Shown in pieces: positions 25,088 through 33,998 of a stretch of DNA of 64,000 nucleotides. Source of the stretch: Pseudomonadota bacterium (GTDB lineage Bacteria; Desulfobacterota; Desulfobulbia; Desulfobulbales; JAHJIY01); NCBI GenBank assembly GCA_018823175.1, contig JAHJIY010000066.1, positions 28,570-92,569 of the forward strand. Direction: 5' to 3'. Numbering within the stretch: the first letter of the stretch is position 1; every line of letters begins with the position of its first letter. Below the pieces are notes generated by a model, which saw only the letters and a list, made by a program, of their open reading frames with translations, searched no databases and was not told where the DNA came from. A program made the translations under genes and the position numbers.

Positions 25088-26983
25088 TTACTGACTTTCC
25101 TGTCGGTAATTGAATTCAATTTTTTCTTCAGAAGGCTTGATGTCCGGTCTTGCCGTTATGTGGATCTTTGCGTGGTAGCGTTTTTCCAGTTCTTCAATCT
25201 CGTGTTTCTTTTTCTCAAGCAGGTATTTTGCGGCATCTTCCGGGAGCTGGCAATCTACGCTTTCCACTTTTTTCTTGATTACTCCGGTTTGGATGCGACG
25301 CAAGTATGAAAGGGACAAGGTCTCGACCGAGCGAACCAGGCCGCGGCCCTGGCAATGTTCGCAGATATGATAGCTGCCCAGTTGGATGGGTGAAGCCATT
25401 TTTTGCCGGGAGATTTGCATCAGGCCGAATTTGGAAATCCGACTGATATCCACCTTGGCTTTGTCTCTTTTCATGCTGGCTTTGACTATTTTTTCCACCT
25501 CCCGGTTGTGCCTGGTATCCCGCATATCGATAAAGTCTACAACGATCAGCCCTCCAAGGTCTCGGAGACGTAATTGCCGCGCCATTTCTACCGCCGCCTC
25601 TTTATTGGCCAGGAAAATTGACTCCTCGAAGTCTTTGTCCTTGGAGGTCCGACCGGAGTTGACGTCAATGGCGACCAGTGCTTCGGTCGGACTTATGACA
25701 ATTGATCCGCCGGATGGCAACTGGACGGTGGGCTGGTATATCTGCTCGATTTGTTTTTCAACCTTGTACTGATTGAAAATTGGACGTGATCCCCGGTGTT
25801 GACTGACCGTGGTTTTCTGATTGGCGGCGGGCAGGAGGTCGAGAAATGCTTTTACCTGTTTGTAGGCATCGCTGTTATCAACCAGTATCTCCTGGATATC
25901 TGAAGTGAAATGATCCCGCATAAATCTTGAGATGATGTTTTGCTCTTTGTAGATTAAAGAAGGAACGGGCATGCTCTGGCCGCGGTCTTTGATTTCCTGC
26001 CAGAGGTTCAAGAGATATTTCAGGTCCTGGGTCAGAGAGGTCTTGGTCATTTCCTTGCTTGCCGTCCGGACAATGTAGCCAATACCTTCAGGTAAATCCA
26101 TGCTGTCGATAATTTTTCGTAGTTTATCGCGCTGGGATTCGCTTTCAATCTTTTTGGATACGCCGCGGCTGTCACTGCCGGGCATCAATACCAGATAGCG
26201 ACCGGGCATTGAGAGATAGGTCGTCATGTTTGCCCCTTTGTTGCCGGTGGCTTCCTTGACTACCTGCACCAATACTTCACTGCCTTTACGGACAACATCC
26301 TGGATTTTAAGGTCTTTCCAGTGAGTGTCTGCCGGAACACTGGTGTAGTAATATTCCGGATGTATTTCGCTAAAAGGTAAGAAGCCGTTTTTATCGGTGC
26401 CGAGCTCGACAAATGCGGCCTGCAGGCTGGGTTCAACCGCGACTATTTTACCTTTGTAGATATTGCCCTTGGTCTGGGCGTGGACCACGGTTTCCACGTA
26501 AAAAGATTCGACCCGGCCATCCTCAAGTAAAGCGATTCGGCATTCCTCAGGTTCATCGGTGTTGATCAGAAGTTTGAGCGGGATATTCTCTGTCGGTTCA
26601 TTCTCTTCGATAATCTCCGGGGTAGCTTTCTGGGTTTGGGGCTTTTTTGATTTTACAGGTGGATTTCCCTTCTTCTCTGTTTCGATGGTTTTCTCCGTCG
26701 TTGATTCTGGCGGGCGATTACGGTTTGCCGCATTGCTTTTCCGGCGCCGGGGATAAGGCTTGCGCTTGCGGTGTGTTGAGGAAGGTCTGTCCTGTGACTT
26801 AGCATCCCCGGCAGTTTGGGTCTGGGGTTCTTTTTGACTCGGATTGGTGGCGGGATTTTCGTTTTTTGTTTTCCCGATCAACCACTTGCTGATTCTTGAG
26901 ATTACTGAAGTTGGTGATTTCTCTTTTTCGCCGGCCATGACTGGTTGGTGATTAGTTTTTGGTTTGATAATATCTTTTGCCAT
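25088..26983 (-). CDS. rng: Ribonuclease E/G family endoribonuclease
   Basis: 631 residues. A basic, Pro/Lys/Arg-rich and probably disordered N-terminal extension of about 130 residues precedes the catalytic part. There the S1 domain starts at AQTKGNIYKGKIV, the catalytic aspartates are in LVAIDVNSG and IVVDFIDM, and the zinc-link motif CEHCQGRG follows. It has no long C-terminal scaffold, so it is closer to RNase G; the N-terminal extension takes a different place from the RNase E scaffold. It processes rRNA and mRNA. Its start overlaps the radical SAM gene by 32 bp. Confidence 0.9.
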   Translation of the reverse strand: MAKDIIKPKTNHQPVMAGEKEKSPTSVISRISKWLIGKTKNENPATNPSQKEPQTQTAGDAKSQDRPSSTHRKRKPYPRRRKSNAANRNRPPESTTEKTIETEKKGNPPVKSKKPQTQKATPEIIEENEPTENIPLKLLINTDEPEECRIALLEDGRVESFYVETVVHAQTKGNIYKGKIVAVEPSLQAAFVELGTDKNGFLPFSEIHPEYYYTSVPADTHWKDLKIQDVVRKGSEVLVQVVKEATGNKGANMTTYLSMPGRYLVLMPGSDSRGVSKKIESESQRDKLRKIIDSMDLPEGIGYIVRTASKEMTKTSLTQDLKYLLNLWQEIKDRGQSMPVPSLIYKEQNIISRFMRDHFTSDIQEILVDNSDAYKQVKAFLDLLPAANQKTTVSQHRGSRPIFNQYKVEKQIEQIYQPTVQLPSGGSIVISPTEALVAIDVNSGRTSKDKDFEESIFLANKEAAVEMARQLRLRDLGGLIVVDFIDMRDTRHNREVEKIVKASMKRDKAKVDISRISKFGLMQISRQKMASPIQLGSYHICEHCQGRGLVRSVETLSLSYLRRIQTGVIKKKVESVDCQLPEDAAKYLLEKKKHEIEELEKRYHAKIHITARPDIKPSEEKIEFNYRQESQ

Positions 26984-27884
26984 AATGATTCATTCCTTTG
27001 ATCCGGCCTTTCCGCTCAAGATCCGTTAGGAACTTGTGGGCGGAGGACGGATTAATGTTTAGTGCTTCGCAGATATCCGGTTTGGTGCATGGTCTTCTTT
27101 TGAGCATGGCCAGGACCTTGTCTTCCGCAAAGGGGCTAAAGTTTCCTTGATCTTTTTTTACAAAATCAACGATGATTTCAACCGGTCTTTCAAATTGGCC
27201 GGCGATATGTTCCATTTGCTCCAGAGTGAGCGGTTGCGCGAATGACTCGGCTGGGGGCCGGATCACGGTGTTGAGCTGCACCCGATCGGGGTTTATTTCC
27301 TGCACAGCCTTGTTTAAGGCCGTGATGTCGGCATTCGTGTCATTGATCCCAGCGGCCAGTAAGATTTCCAGCCATAATTCACCTTTGAATTCATCATTGA
27401 AGAGTCGGATTCCTTTAATGATTTCTGGCAGGTTTTTGCAGCAAGCAGCCGGACGGTTGATCGAATTGAAGCTGGCGGTAAGCGCCGAGTCGAGAGATGG
27501 CATTACGATGTCGGCGGCCATCAGCTCCTGGCGGACTTCAGGGTCGGGAAACAGTGATCCGTTGGTCAAGACGACAACCGGTTTTGAGGTTCTGGTTTTG
27601 ATGTGTCTGATAATTTGGCCCAATCCGCTGTGCAGAGTTGGTTCGCCGGAGGCGGTAATGGTGAATACATCGGCATTGATGGTAGGATCTTTTTCAATCA
27701 GATCGTCGATTTCGGCGATTATTTCGGTTGTCGGGGTGTATTCGCTTCTTTCGCAGGTCAAGAGGGTGGTTATCCCGACCTCACAGTATATACAGTCGTA
27801 AGTGCATATTTTTGCGGGAAGAAGGTCTATGCCCTGTGAAAGTCCCAGACGTCTGGAGTTCACGGGTCCGAATAAATATTTCAT
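26952..27884 (-). CDS. COG0731-type radical SAM protein with C-terminal winged helix
   Basis: 310 residues. The cluster cysteines are C27, C31 and C34 in CTYDCIYC, a C-x3-C-x2-C site, and ITASGEPTLH is the SAM-binding GE-type motif. The core resembles the TYW1-related COG0731 group found in archaea and anaerobic bacteria. The last about 60 residues (MLKRRPCTKPDICEALNI) look like a winged helix, suggesting nucleic acid binding. The substrate is unknown. It overlaps the RNase E/G gene by 32 bp on the same strand, implying a shared transcript. Confidence 0.8.
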   Translation of the reverse strand: MKYLFGPVNSRRLGLSQGIDLLPAKICTYDCIYCEVGITTLLTCERSEYTPTTEIIAEIDDLIEKDPTINADVFTITASGEPTLHSGLGQIIRHIKTRTSKPVVVLTNGSLFPDPEVRQELMAADIVMPSLDSALTASFNSINRPAACCKNLPEIIKGIRLFNDEFKGELWLEILLAAGINDTNADITALNKAVQEINPDRVQLNTVIRPPAESFAQPLTLEQMEHIAGQFERPVEIIVDFVKKDQGNFSPFAEDKVLAMLKRRPCTKPDICEALNINPSSAHKFLTDLERKGRIKGMNHYGKRYYQTKN

Positions 27885-28396
27885 GCTAATCTATAATTTT
27901 GGGGGTGGCAGGATCGGGGCAAAACTAAAAAATAAGAAACGGAGGCTGACTGGCAAGTTGATGGTGAGTAAATTATTAGAGAATACGGCGTTAGCCAGTG
28001 ACTATTTAAGGTCTTGAAGTAATCAGGGCTGTAAGAAATAATAAAATCAACTAGTTGTTTGGTCAGGATCCGGTCTCCTTCTTTGGTTGCCGGGTTTATC
28101 TTCCTGTATATATTAAATGGATTTTAAAATGTAACCCATCGACATCTATATTAATTTAAAACAATGTAAGGTGATTGGCAAGGTATAATTATCAGTAATC
28201 CAGCTTATTATGCCGGTTTACTGATAATGGTGATCTCGTTTTTGGATCAAAGCTGGTTTTTCTTTTGCCTTGACAGTGCAGAGTCGGGGACGTAAATTTG
28301 AATGTTTACTGTTGATTGTGGTTTTTGTCGAGGGACATATTTACTTGAAGAAAAGTTAATTAAATTCATAAAAAATTTTATCAGGAAGATTATCAA
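27885..28396. other. ilvD upstream region
   Basis: 512 bp without a supported gene. TATCAGTAA and TTACTGATA (about 28189-28229) can form a hairpin. An 18-codon frame ending near 28017 has no run of branched-chain codons, so it does not look like an attenuator leader peptide. A promoter candidate is at 28270-28298. Confidence 0.45.
28270..28298 (+). promoter_or_regulatory. Promoter candidate for ilvD
   Basis: TTGACA (28270-28275) and TAAATT (28293-28298) with a 17 nt spacer, about 100 bp before the ilvD start. Confidence 0.5.
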
Positions 28397-30064
28397 ATGC
28401 GTAGTGATTTAATCAAGAAAGGAGTGGCTAGGGCTCCACATCGCTCACTGTTAAAGGCGATGGGATATACCGATGAAGAAATAAGACGTCCTTTGATTGG
28501 TATTGGCCATGCCCATAATGAAATTATTCCCGGCCATATCCATCTTGACAAAATAGTTGAGGCGGTCAAGACCGGGGTCAGGATGGCCGGCGGTACGCCT
28601 ATTGCTTTTGGTACTATCGGGGTTTGCGACGGGATTGCGATGAATCACACCGGCATGAAATATTCGTTGGCCAGCCGGGAAATAATCGCCGATTCCGTAG
28701 AAATTATGGCCCAGGCCCATCCGTTTGACGCTCTGGTTCTGATTCCCAATTGTGATAAAGTTACCCCCGGTATGCTGATGGCCATGTTGCGGGTTAACAT
28801 CCCGGCCTTGATGGTCAGTGGCGGACCGATGTTGACCGGTCGTTTCAGGGGGAAGGATGTCCATCTGGTCAGTGTTTTTGAGGGGGTCGGGCGCGTTATG
28901 GCCAAGACCATGACGGAAGAGGAACTATCCGAACTGGAAGATGCGGCCTGTCCTGGTTGTGGTTCTTGTGCCGGGATGTTTACGGCTAATTCAATGAACT
29001 GCCTGACCGAGGCGGTCGGGCTTGGTTTACCCGGCAACGGCACGATTCCGGCGGTGTCCGCTGCCCGGATCCGGTTGGCAAAAGAGGCCGGGATGGCGGT
29101 GATGAATCTGCTGGCAAAGGATATTCGGCCGCGAGATATCGCGACCAAGGAAGCATTTGAAAATGCGATGGCAGTGGATATGGCCCTGGGCTGTTCAACT
29201 AATACTGTCCTGCATGTGCCGGCCATTGCCAAGGAGGCGGGAGTTTCTCTGCCCCTGGAAACCTTTAATCAGGTAAGTGTTCGGACGCCCCATGTTTGCA
29301 GCTTGATCCCCGGCGGCCCCCATAGTTTGCAACAGCTTGACGAAGCCGGCGGCGTGCAGGCGGTAATCAGTGAGTTACTTAATATTGATGACGCTATTTG
29401 TCAGGATGTGATGACCGTTACCGGTAAGACTCTGGGAGAAAACCTGAAAACTGCCCGGGTGCGTGATCGGGAGATTATCAAGTCGGTGGATGCTCCCTAC
29501 CATAAACGGGGCGGCATTGCTGTGCTTTACGGCAATCTGGCGCCGGATGGCGCTGTAGTCAAGCAATCGGCCGTGGCCGATGAAATGCTTGAGCATAGCG
29601 GTCCGGCCCGTGTTTATAACTCGGAGGAAGAGGCGCAGGCCGCAATTTTAGGGGGTCAGATTAATCCCGGTGACGTGATTGTGATCCGATATTGCGGCCC
29701 AAAAGGTGGGCCTGGAATGCCGGAGATGCTTTCCCCCACCTCTGCCATTATCGGGATGGGATTGGGTAAAAGCGTGGCCTTGATTACGGACGGCCGTTTC
29801 AGCGGCGGTACCCAGGGGGCCTGTATCGGTCATGTCTCGCCGGAAGCGGCGGTAGGTGGCCCAATCGGTTTGGTTGAAGAGGGCGATCTCATTGTCATTG
29901 ATATTCCCAATACCGTTTTAAAGTTTGAGGTCGATGATTCAGAGCTTGAGAAACGTCGGGCCAAATGGCAGCCCCCGGTGCCAAAAATAACCACGGGCTA
30001 TGTGGCACGCTACGCCAGGCAGGTAACCTCCGGCAGTACCGGAGCGGTGTTAAAGGATGATTGA
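28397..30064 (+). CDS. ilvD: Dihydroxy-acid dehydratase
   Basis: 555 residues, standard length. It dehydrates 2,3-dihydroxy-3-methylbutanoate (and the methylpentanoate homologue) in valine, leucine and isoleucine synthesis. The Fe-S cluster cysteines are in [19 protein letters not shown] and [11 protein letters not shown], and the C-terminal [19 protein letters not shown] block is intact. No other ilv or leu gene is adjacent; lptD follows instead, so ilvD appears detached from its pathway genes. Confidence 0.97.
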   Translation: MRSDLIKKGVARAPHRSLLKAMGYTDEEIRRPLIGIGHAHNEIIPGHIHLDKIVEAVKTGVRMAGGTPIAFGTIGVCDGIAMNHTGMKYSLASREIIADSVEIMAQAHPFDALVLIPNCDKVTPGMLMAMLRVNIPALMVSGGPMLTGRFRGKDVHLVSVFEGVGRVMAKTMTEEELSELEDAACPGCGSCAGMFTANSMNCLTEAVGLGLPGNGTIPAVSAARIRLAKEAGMAVMNLLAKDIRPRDIATKEAFENAMAVDMALGCSTNTVLHVPAIAKEAGVSLPLETFNQVSVRTPHVCSLIPGGPHSLQQLDEAGGVQAVISELLNIDDAICQDVMTVTGKTLGENLKTARVRDREIIKSVDAPYHKRGGIAVLYGNLAPDGAVVKQSAVADEMLEHSGPARVYNSEEEAQAAILGGQINPGDVIVIRYCGPKGGPGMPEMLSPTSAIIGMGLGKSVALITDGRFSGGTQGACIGHVSPEAAVGGPIGLVEEGDLIVIDIPNTVLKFEVDDSELEKRRAKWQPPVPKITTGYVARYARQVTSGSTGAVLKDD

Positions 30065-30180
30065 GAAAAGAAGTTTGCGGCTGGCCGGATTGGCAGAGCA
30101 AGAGGAGAATACCTTCGCTTGTAACTCTTCAGTCGGCAGCCGGCGTCCGGCCACCTTTTACTTTCTCCAGTGAGCGGTTC

Positions 30181-32397
30181 ATGCTCTGTTTCTGCTTAGT
30201 ATTTCTGGTCAGTTTTTTCCCCGGTCTGGTCTGGTCACAGGATGTGCCTGCCGCCCCGTGGGAGATGACCGCCGATCGGATTACCGGTTCTAAGGAATCC
30301 GGTAAAGTCGTGGCCGAGGGGGAGGTCTTGTTGCAACGTCGGCAAGACAAAACAGCAGAGCCGGTGACCATCAAAGCGGACTGGTTGAGTTTTGATTCCG
30401 TCAGGAAGGATGTCGAGGCCAGGGGGAATCTGTCGGTGGTGACCGATGGTGATAAAATCGTCGCGGAGAGCGCTACCCTAAACTTTGCAGAGCAGACCGG
30501 ATCGCTGGCTGGAACAACTTTGTTCCTGGATGATAACGAGCTTTATTTCAGTGGTCGTTTTCTGGAGAAAACCGGAGAAAAAACCTATCATTTTAAGGAT
30601 GGCCGGGTCACTGCCTGCCGAACTGAGGAAGAACGTGCCGCCCCCTGGGACATCAAGTGCAGCGAGGCCCGGGTTACCCTGGATGGTTTTGCGGTCCTGA
30701 AAAATGCCCGGTTCCGAATCAAGTCGGTGCCGGTGCTTTATGTGCCCTATCTTGTCCTGCCAGCCAAGATTTCCCGCCAGAGCGGGTTTCTTTTCCCTGA
30801 GCTCTCCAACTCGGAGCGTGACGGCTACGGAATCACGGCCCCTTTTTTTGTTAATCTTTCCGCCAGCAGTGATCTGACCATCTATCCCGGAACGTTAGAA
30901 AAGCGTGGAACATCGGTTGGCCTTGAGTTTCGTTATATGGCCGATTATCTTTCCAAAGGAACCTTTGCCGCCAATTACCTGAATGACCGGACCGAGGACA
31001 CGGCAGCCGGGGTAGCTGATGATGATTACCGGCAGGATAACTATCTGCGGACCAGGCATGACCGATATTGGATTCGTGGCAAGGCAGACCAGTATCTCAG
31101 CGATGATTTTGCCTTTCGTCTTGATCTGGATCTGGTGTCGGATCGGGATTTTCTGCTTGAATTCCGGCGCGGGATGATCGGTTATAAGCAGAGCGATCTT
31201 GATTTCAATAAAAATTTCTATCGCGGCTTTCAGGAGGAATCAATCACTTCCCGGGAATCAATCGCGCAATTGGCCAAGGCCTGGGACGCGACCTTTCTGG
31301 GTCTTGAAGCGCGTTATGTGGATGATGTCCTTGATGAACCCTCCGCTGTCTCAGTCATTCACACTTTGCCCCGCCTTACCTTCAGCGGCCGGCAGTTTAT
31401 TCCCTCCTCTTCGGTTAGTGTCGACTGGGATTCAGAGTACGTTAATTACTGGCGGCAGGACGGGTTGGGCTATAATCGTTTTGATTTTCACCCCCGGCTG
31501 GTTGCACCCTTGCCTTTTTTAGGGCGCGTGGTTGAGGGGGCTTTCTCGGGCGGCCTGCGCGAGACCTTTTATGAGGTGGAGACCTACGGTGATTATGGCG
31601 GAGATGGTCTGCCTGTTGCCGGAAAATCGGGAAACCGGACGGCCTGGGATGCCACGGCTAATATCGCCACCTCGCTGAGCCGTGATTTTGCAGTTGATTT
31701 TGCCGGGATATCCGGGGTCAGCCACACCATGCGGCCCAATTTCAAGTACTCTTATCTCTATGCCGGTAATCAGGACGAGTGGCCTGATCTTGACCTTGTG
31801 GATCGGCTGGTTCCGGAGAACGGCCTGACCTATGAGTTTAACAATTATTTTCGGGTTAATGGAACCACGGTTGGTGGTGAGAGCTACGACCGGAACCTGG
31901 GTTCTTTAAAAATACGTCAGACTTTTAATTTTGATGAGGATCGTCGGACTTTAACTGATTCGGCCGATCAAAGACGACCTCTGTCCGATGTCTCCTTTGA
32001 TCTGGAACTATATCCGGTGGCCAGTTTATATCTGCGCTACCAGACGGCGTTGAGTGTTTATGGGGAGGGGGTCAGCAGTTATGACCTGCAGGCCCGTTAT
32101 GCCAACTCCCGCCAGGATTTTCTCTCTTTGGATTATACCTATGTTCCCGGGCAGATCAGGGACCTGCAGGTCAATCTCCAGGTCAAATTGTCTGAGCAGC
32201 TATCGGTCAGGTATGAGAGTGTGCAGTCGCTGCTTGAAGATCATACGGTTACCGAGTCCGTGGGCCTGATCTATAGTCCGCCATGTTGGGCGATGGAGGT
32301 TGAATATTCCCAGGATACCGATGACCGGCGGCTCATGGTTATTTTCTATCTTTCCGGGCTTGGCAAGGCGCTTAATGTGGGCACCAGTAATTTTTGA
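30181..32397 (+). CDS. lptD: LPS assembly outer-membrane protein LptD
   Basis: 738 residues from the ATG at 30181, which gives a signal peptide (MLCFCLVFLVSFFPGLVWSQ). A TTG start at 30061 overlapping ilvD is possible but would bury that peptide. The N-terminal OstA/LptA-like beta-jellyroll covers about residues 25-170 (ADRITGSKESGKVVAEGEV), and the rest is the 26-strand barrel with VPVLYVPYLVLPAKISRQSG at its beginning. It inserts lipopolysaccharide into the outer leaflet with LptE. This shows the organism has an LPS-bearing outer membrane. Confidence 0.9.
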   Translation: MLCFCLVFLVSFFPGLVWSQDVPAAPWEMTADRITGSKESGKVVAEGEVLLQRRQDKTAEPVTIKADWLSFDSVRKDVEARGNLSVVTDGDKIVAESATLNFAEQTGSLAGTTLFLDDNELYFSGRFLEKTGEKTYHFKDGRVTACRTEEERAAPWDIKCSEARVTLDGFAVLKNARFRIKSVPVLYVPYLVLPAKISRQSGFLFPELSNSERDGYGITAPFFVNLSASSDLTIYPGTLEKRGTSVGLEFRYMADYLSKGTFAANYLNDRTEDTAAGVADDDYRQDNYLRTRHDRYWIRGKADQYLSDDFAFRLDLDLVSDRDFLLEFRRGMIGYKQSDLDFNKNFYRGFQEESITSRESIAQLAKAWDATFLGLEARYVDDVLDEPSAVSVIHTLPRLTFSGRQFIPSSSVSVDWDSEYVNYWRQDGLGYNRFDFHPRLVAPLPFLGRVVEGAFSGGLRETFYEVETYGDYGGDGLPVAGKSGNRTAWDATANIATSLSRDFAVDFAGISGVSHTMRPNFKYSYLYAGNQDEWPDLDLVDRLVPENGLTYEFNNYFRVNGTTVGGESYDRNLGSLKIRQTFNFDEDRRTLTDSADQRRPLSDVSFDLELYPVASLYLRYQTALSVYGEGVSSYDLQARYANSRQDFLSLDYTYVPGQIRDLQVNLQVKLSEQLSVRYESVQSLLEDHTVTESVGLIYSPPCWAMEVEYSQDTDDRRLMVIFYLSGLGKALNVGTSNF

Positions 32398-32420
32398 TTT
32401 CAAAATCTTACCCAAATATC

Positions 32421-33128
32421 ATGTCGGAATTAAAGATCAAACACCTTCTGCTGCGGGAAATTTATCGGGTCTATGATGATTGGGGCGCCGGGCTTGATTT
32501 TGTCTGTGCCAGGGGCTGCTCTACCTGCTGTACCAGAAGTGTGACCATGACCACCCTGGAAGGTGAATTAATTGATGATTTTTTAAGGACAGCCGGCCAT
32601 GATTTAGCGGGTATTCTCCCCAGTCAGTGTCATCCATCGCCTTCCTGTACGATTAATCAATTTGCCCACTGCTGTTTGCGGGGGCAGGAGCCCCCGTCGG
32701 AAAAGGATGATTTCAGGAGTTTTGAGCCGTGCGTTTTTCTTGCTGAGCGGAGTTGTACGATTTATCCGGTCCGTCCTTTTGGCTGCCGCAGTTTCGGTTC
32801 TACGATCAGATGTGATGAACATAACAGCGCCGAGGCTGAGCCGTGGTTTATCACTTTAAATAGTGTGGTCCTGCAGTTTATTGAACATCTGGATCGGGGT
32901 CGGCACTGGGGTAATATGCTGGAGGTGCTGCGGCTTATCTCTTGTGAAAATAGTCAGAATCCAGACCGGCCGGAGATTGATCAGGTCAGAGACCGTCTTT
33001 TATTGGCCCGTTCGATCCCCGGTTTTCTGGTGCCGCCGGAGGAAGCCGAAAAAATAGAGGGTTTTGTCGGCAGACTCAATGAGCTCCAGATTAACGGAAT
33101 GTCATTTCAGGCGATATTGGCAGCCTGA
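32421..33128 (+). CDS. YkgJ-family cysteine cluster protein
   Basis: 235 residues from the ATG at 32421; no strong ribosome site is visible. It has the YkgJ pattern CARGCSTCC near residue 34, followed by CVFL, CTIYPVRPFGCRSFGS, which likely binds a metal or Fe-S cluster. The RPFGCR phrase is the most diagnostic. The function of the family is not established. It begins 23 bp after lptD on the same strand and ends exactly where the convergent AIM24 gene ends. Confidence 0.75.
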   Translation: MSELKIKHLLLREIYRVYDDWGAGLDFVCARGCSTCCTRSVTMTTLEGELIDDFLRTAGHDLAGILPSQCHPSPSCTINQFAHCCLRGQEPPSEKDDFRSFEPCVFLAERSCTIYPVRPFGCRSFGSTIRCDEHNSAEAEPWFITLNSVVLQFIEHLDRGRHWGNMLEVLRLISCENSQNPDRPEIDQVRDRLLLARSIPGFLVPPEEAEKIEGFVGRLNELQINGMSFQAILAA

Positions 33129-33956
33129 TCATCCGCCCTGGAAATACATCTCTTCGAACGGTTGGACCACGACAAATCCCTCGCCCTGAAACATCATCTG
33201 GATTGATTCGCCGCTGCCCCGTCCCAGTAAGGTTTTGACCGAGATGTCGGTCTTGATTTCAGGTTCCAGGTTTTGCGACCAGGCAACCGTGGCGTTGGGA
33301 TCGGTAAAAACAGGCCGGCCGGGGGTGACCGGCAAGGTCAGGGGGGCGTGATGGGTGGTAATCGCCACCATGCCGCTGCCGGAAAGTTTGATATTAAACA
33401 GGCCGCCGGCCAGCATCCCGGCGATCTTTTTAATCATCTTGATTTCCCATTTTACCGAATCCTCAAAGGCCAGCAAATCGTTGCCGTTAACAAAAATCGA
33501 CTGGTTGCGCAGATTCAGGATTGAGATTCTTTTGCCGTTGTCCGCCAGGTAAAGGATGCCGCGTCCTTCGGCCTTGGTCAATCTGCCGCCTTCGCCGCTT
33601 ACCGTTTTTTTCAGCAGGTTGCCCATGCCTTGTTCCAGGACGCCTTCGCGGGTGAAGGTTATTTCTCCTTTGTAGGAAATCATTGAGCCGGCTTTGGTCC
33701 ATACCCTGGTTTTAAGGTTAACTTCCAGCAGGTGTTCGTTTTCCAGCTCAAAGGGGCTTTGCCCCTTGTCCTGGCGCGATGTTTTCTTGACGAATTCTTC
33801 CAGGGAATAGCGGCCCGGTTTGGATGGCGGCGGGGTTGGAAAATTTTCCGGCAGTTTTATTTTAGCGTTACACTTGGGGCAGATTACGGTCTTGCCGGCG
33901 TATTTTTCAGTGACCTGACGTTTGAAGCCACATTTGTTGCATGAAAATGAAACCAT
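33129..33956 (-). CDS. AIM24-family protein with N-terminal zinc ribbon
   Basis: 275 residues. The first 35 residues form a zinc ribbon (CNKCG and CPKCN). After a Pro-rich linker, residues about 65-275 form the double-jellyroll AIM24 (TIGR00266) fold, with the usual end GEGFVVVQPFEEMYFQGG. AIM24 in yeast mitochondria affects inner-membrane organisation; bacterial roles are not known. AGGAG lies 7 nt before the ATG. The zinc ribbon fused to AIM24 is less usual. Confidence 0.8.
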   Translation of the reverse strand: MVSFSCNKCGFKRQVTEKYAGKTVICPKCNAKIKLPENFPTPPPSKPGRYSLEEFVKKTSRQDKGQSPFELENEHLLEVNLKTRVWTKAGSMISYKGEITFTREGVLEQGMGNLLKKTVSGEGGRLTKAEGRGILYLADNGKRISILNLRNQSIFVNGNDLLAFEDSVKWEIKMIKKIAGMLAGGLFNIKLSGSGMVAITTHHAPLTLPVTPGRPVFTDPNATVAWSQNLEPEIKTDISVKTLLGRGSGESIQMMFQGEGFVVVQPFEEMYFQGG

Positions 33957-33998
33957 GTGTTTTCTCCTGTTCTGATAAAGCGGCTTTTAATAAATCGA

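Noticed and set aside
27802..28017. A 71-codon frame, or its last 18 codons, as a leader peptide for ilvD
   Set aside because: Most of it overlaps the radical SAM gene start, and it has no run of Leu, Ile or Val codons typical of attenuation; ilvD is 380 bp away.
30061..30180. Longer LptD starting from TTG at 30061
   Set aside because: The extra 40 residues would precede the signal peptide and destroy export; the ATG at 30181 fits an outer-membrane protein.
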